Shown here one piece after another: positions 5,640 through 5,663 of a stretch of DNA of 5,663 bases. The notes under the pieces were generated by a model. The model saw only the letters and a list, made by a program, of their open reading frames with translations, did no database searches and was not told where the DNA came from. The stretch comes from an uncultured beta proteobacterium (GTDB lineage: Bacteria; Pseudomonadota; Gammaproteobacteria; Burkholderiales; Rhodocyclaceae): NCBI GenBank assembly GCA_903917505.1, contig CAIXAY010000531.1, positions 1 through 5,663 of the forward strand, read 5' to 3'. The stretch's first letter is position 1. The number at the start of each line of letters is the position of its first letter. The position numbers and the translations under genes are program-made.

Positions 5640-5663
5640 TGACATCTGGCGCTGTATGGTTTA
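5639..5663 (+). promoter_or_regulatory. perfect -35 box TTGACA at the window edge (partial promoter)
   Basis: TTGACA (5639-5644) matches the -35 consensus fully. With 17 nt spacing a -10 box would begin at 5662, where the window ends in TA. The rest is cut off, so this is only half of a possible promoter, overlapping the end of the upstream candidate. Confidence 0.25.

Larger units (their letters stand above)
5328..5663. other. 336-bp noncoding, repeat-rich upstream region
   Basis: No convincing coding region lies here on either strand. It must contain the promoter of the minus-strand transferase. It also contains a sigma70-like promoter pointing right, which suggests a divergent transcript beginning near the window edge. 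Five perfect inverted repeats of 7 bp or more, a tandem 15-bp repeat and a 9-bp direct repeat are packed into about 260 bp; the clearest are listed separately. The right half is visibly richer in A and T than the coding regions. No tRNA or rRNA is recognised. Confidence 0.7.

Noticed and set aside
1..5663. CRISPR array, tRNA, rRNA or a complete insertion sequence
   Set aside because: No regularly spaced repeats, no tRNA cloverleaf or rRNA sequence, and no transposase reading frame were seen on either strand.

Overview
This is a 5.7 kb piece of a high-GC bacterial chromosome, most likely from a Gram-negative proteobacterium. The evidence is the GC-rich coding style and three polytopic inner-membrane sugar transferases of the ArnT/PMT type (GT-C fold, CAZy GT39/GT83-like), a group typical of lipid A, LPS and glycan decoration. 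The sequence alone does not support a genus.

Layout, left to right. Positions 1-168 hold the 3' end of a plus-strand gene whose product ends in a transmembrane helix and a basic tail. A perfect 22-bp palindrome (155-176) covers its stop codon. A first GT-C transferase follows at 202-1839 (GTG start fixed by a GGGAG ribosome site), and a second at 1888-3600. These three plus-strand genes are 33 and 48 nt apart and are probably one operon. After a 95-bp gap comes a third GT-C transferase on the minus strand (3696-5327), convergent with the first two. The last 336 bp (5328-5663) hold no credible gene. They do hold a dense set of perfect inverted repeats, a tandem 15-bp repeat, a 9-bp direct repeat and a good plus-strand sigma70-like promoter reading out of the window.

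How the genes could work together. All three enzymes have the same architecture: an N-terminal anchor, a first periplasmic loop with an E-x-R motif, a second acidic (E/D)-(K/Y)-P juxtamembrane motif, about a dozen membrane segments, an S-x-x-(K/R)-(K/R)-x-Y-(I/L)-L motif, and a C-terminal soluble domain of about 80-100 residues with an F/L-Y motif. By family knowledge they should take a sugar from a polyprenyl-phosphate donor on the periplasmic face and add it to lipid A, a lipid-linked glycan or a protein. Donor and acceptor cannot be read from sequence. They are too diverged to be recent duplicates and differ at family motif positions, so they probably have different substrates. No donor-synthesis genes (arnA/B/C/D-like) are in the window.

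The coding part is fairly ordinary envelope-glycan biology. The parts that annotation does not explain are the 22-bp palindrome and the repeat-rich right end, which could be a regulatory region, a small structured RNA or the edge of a mobile element.
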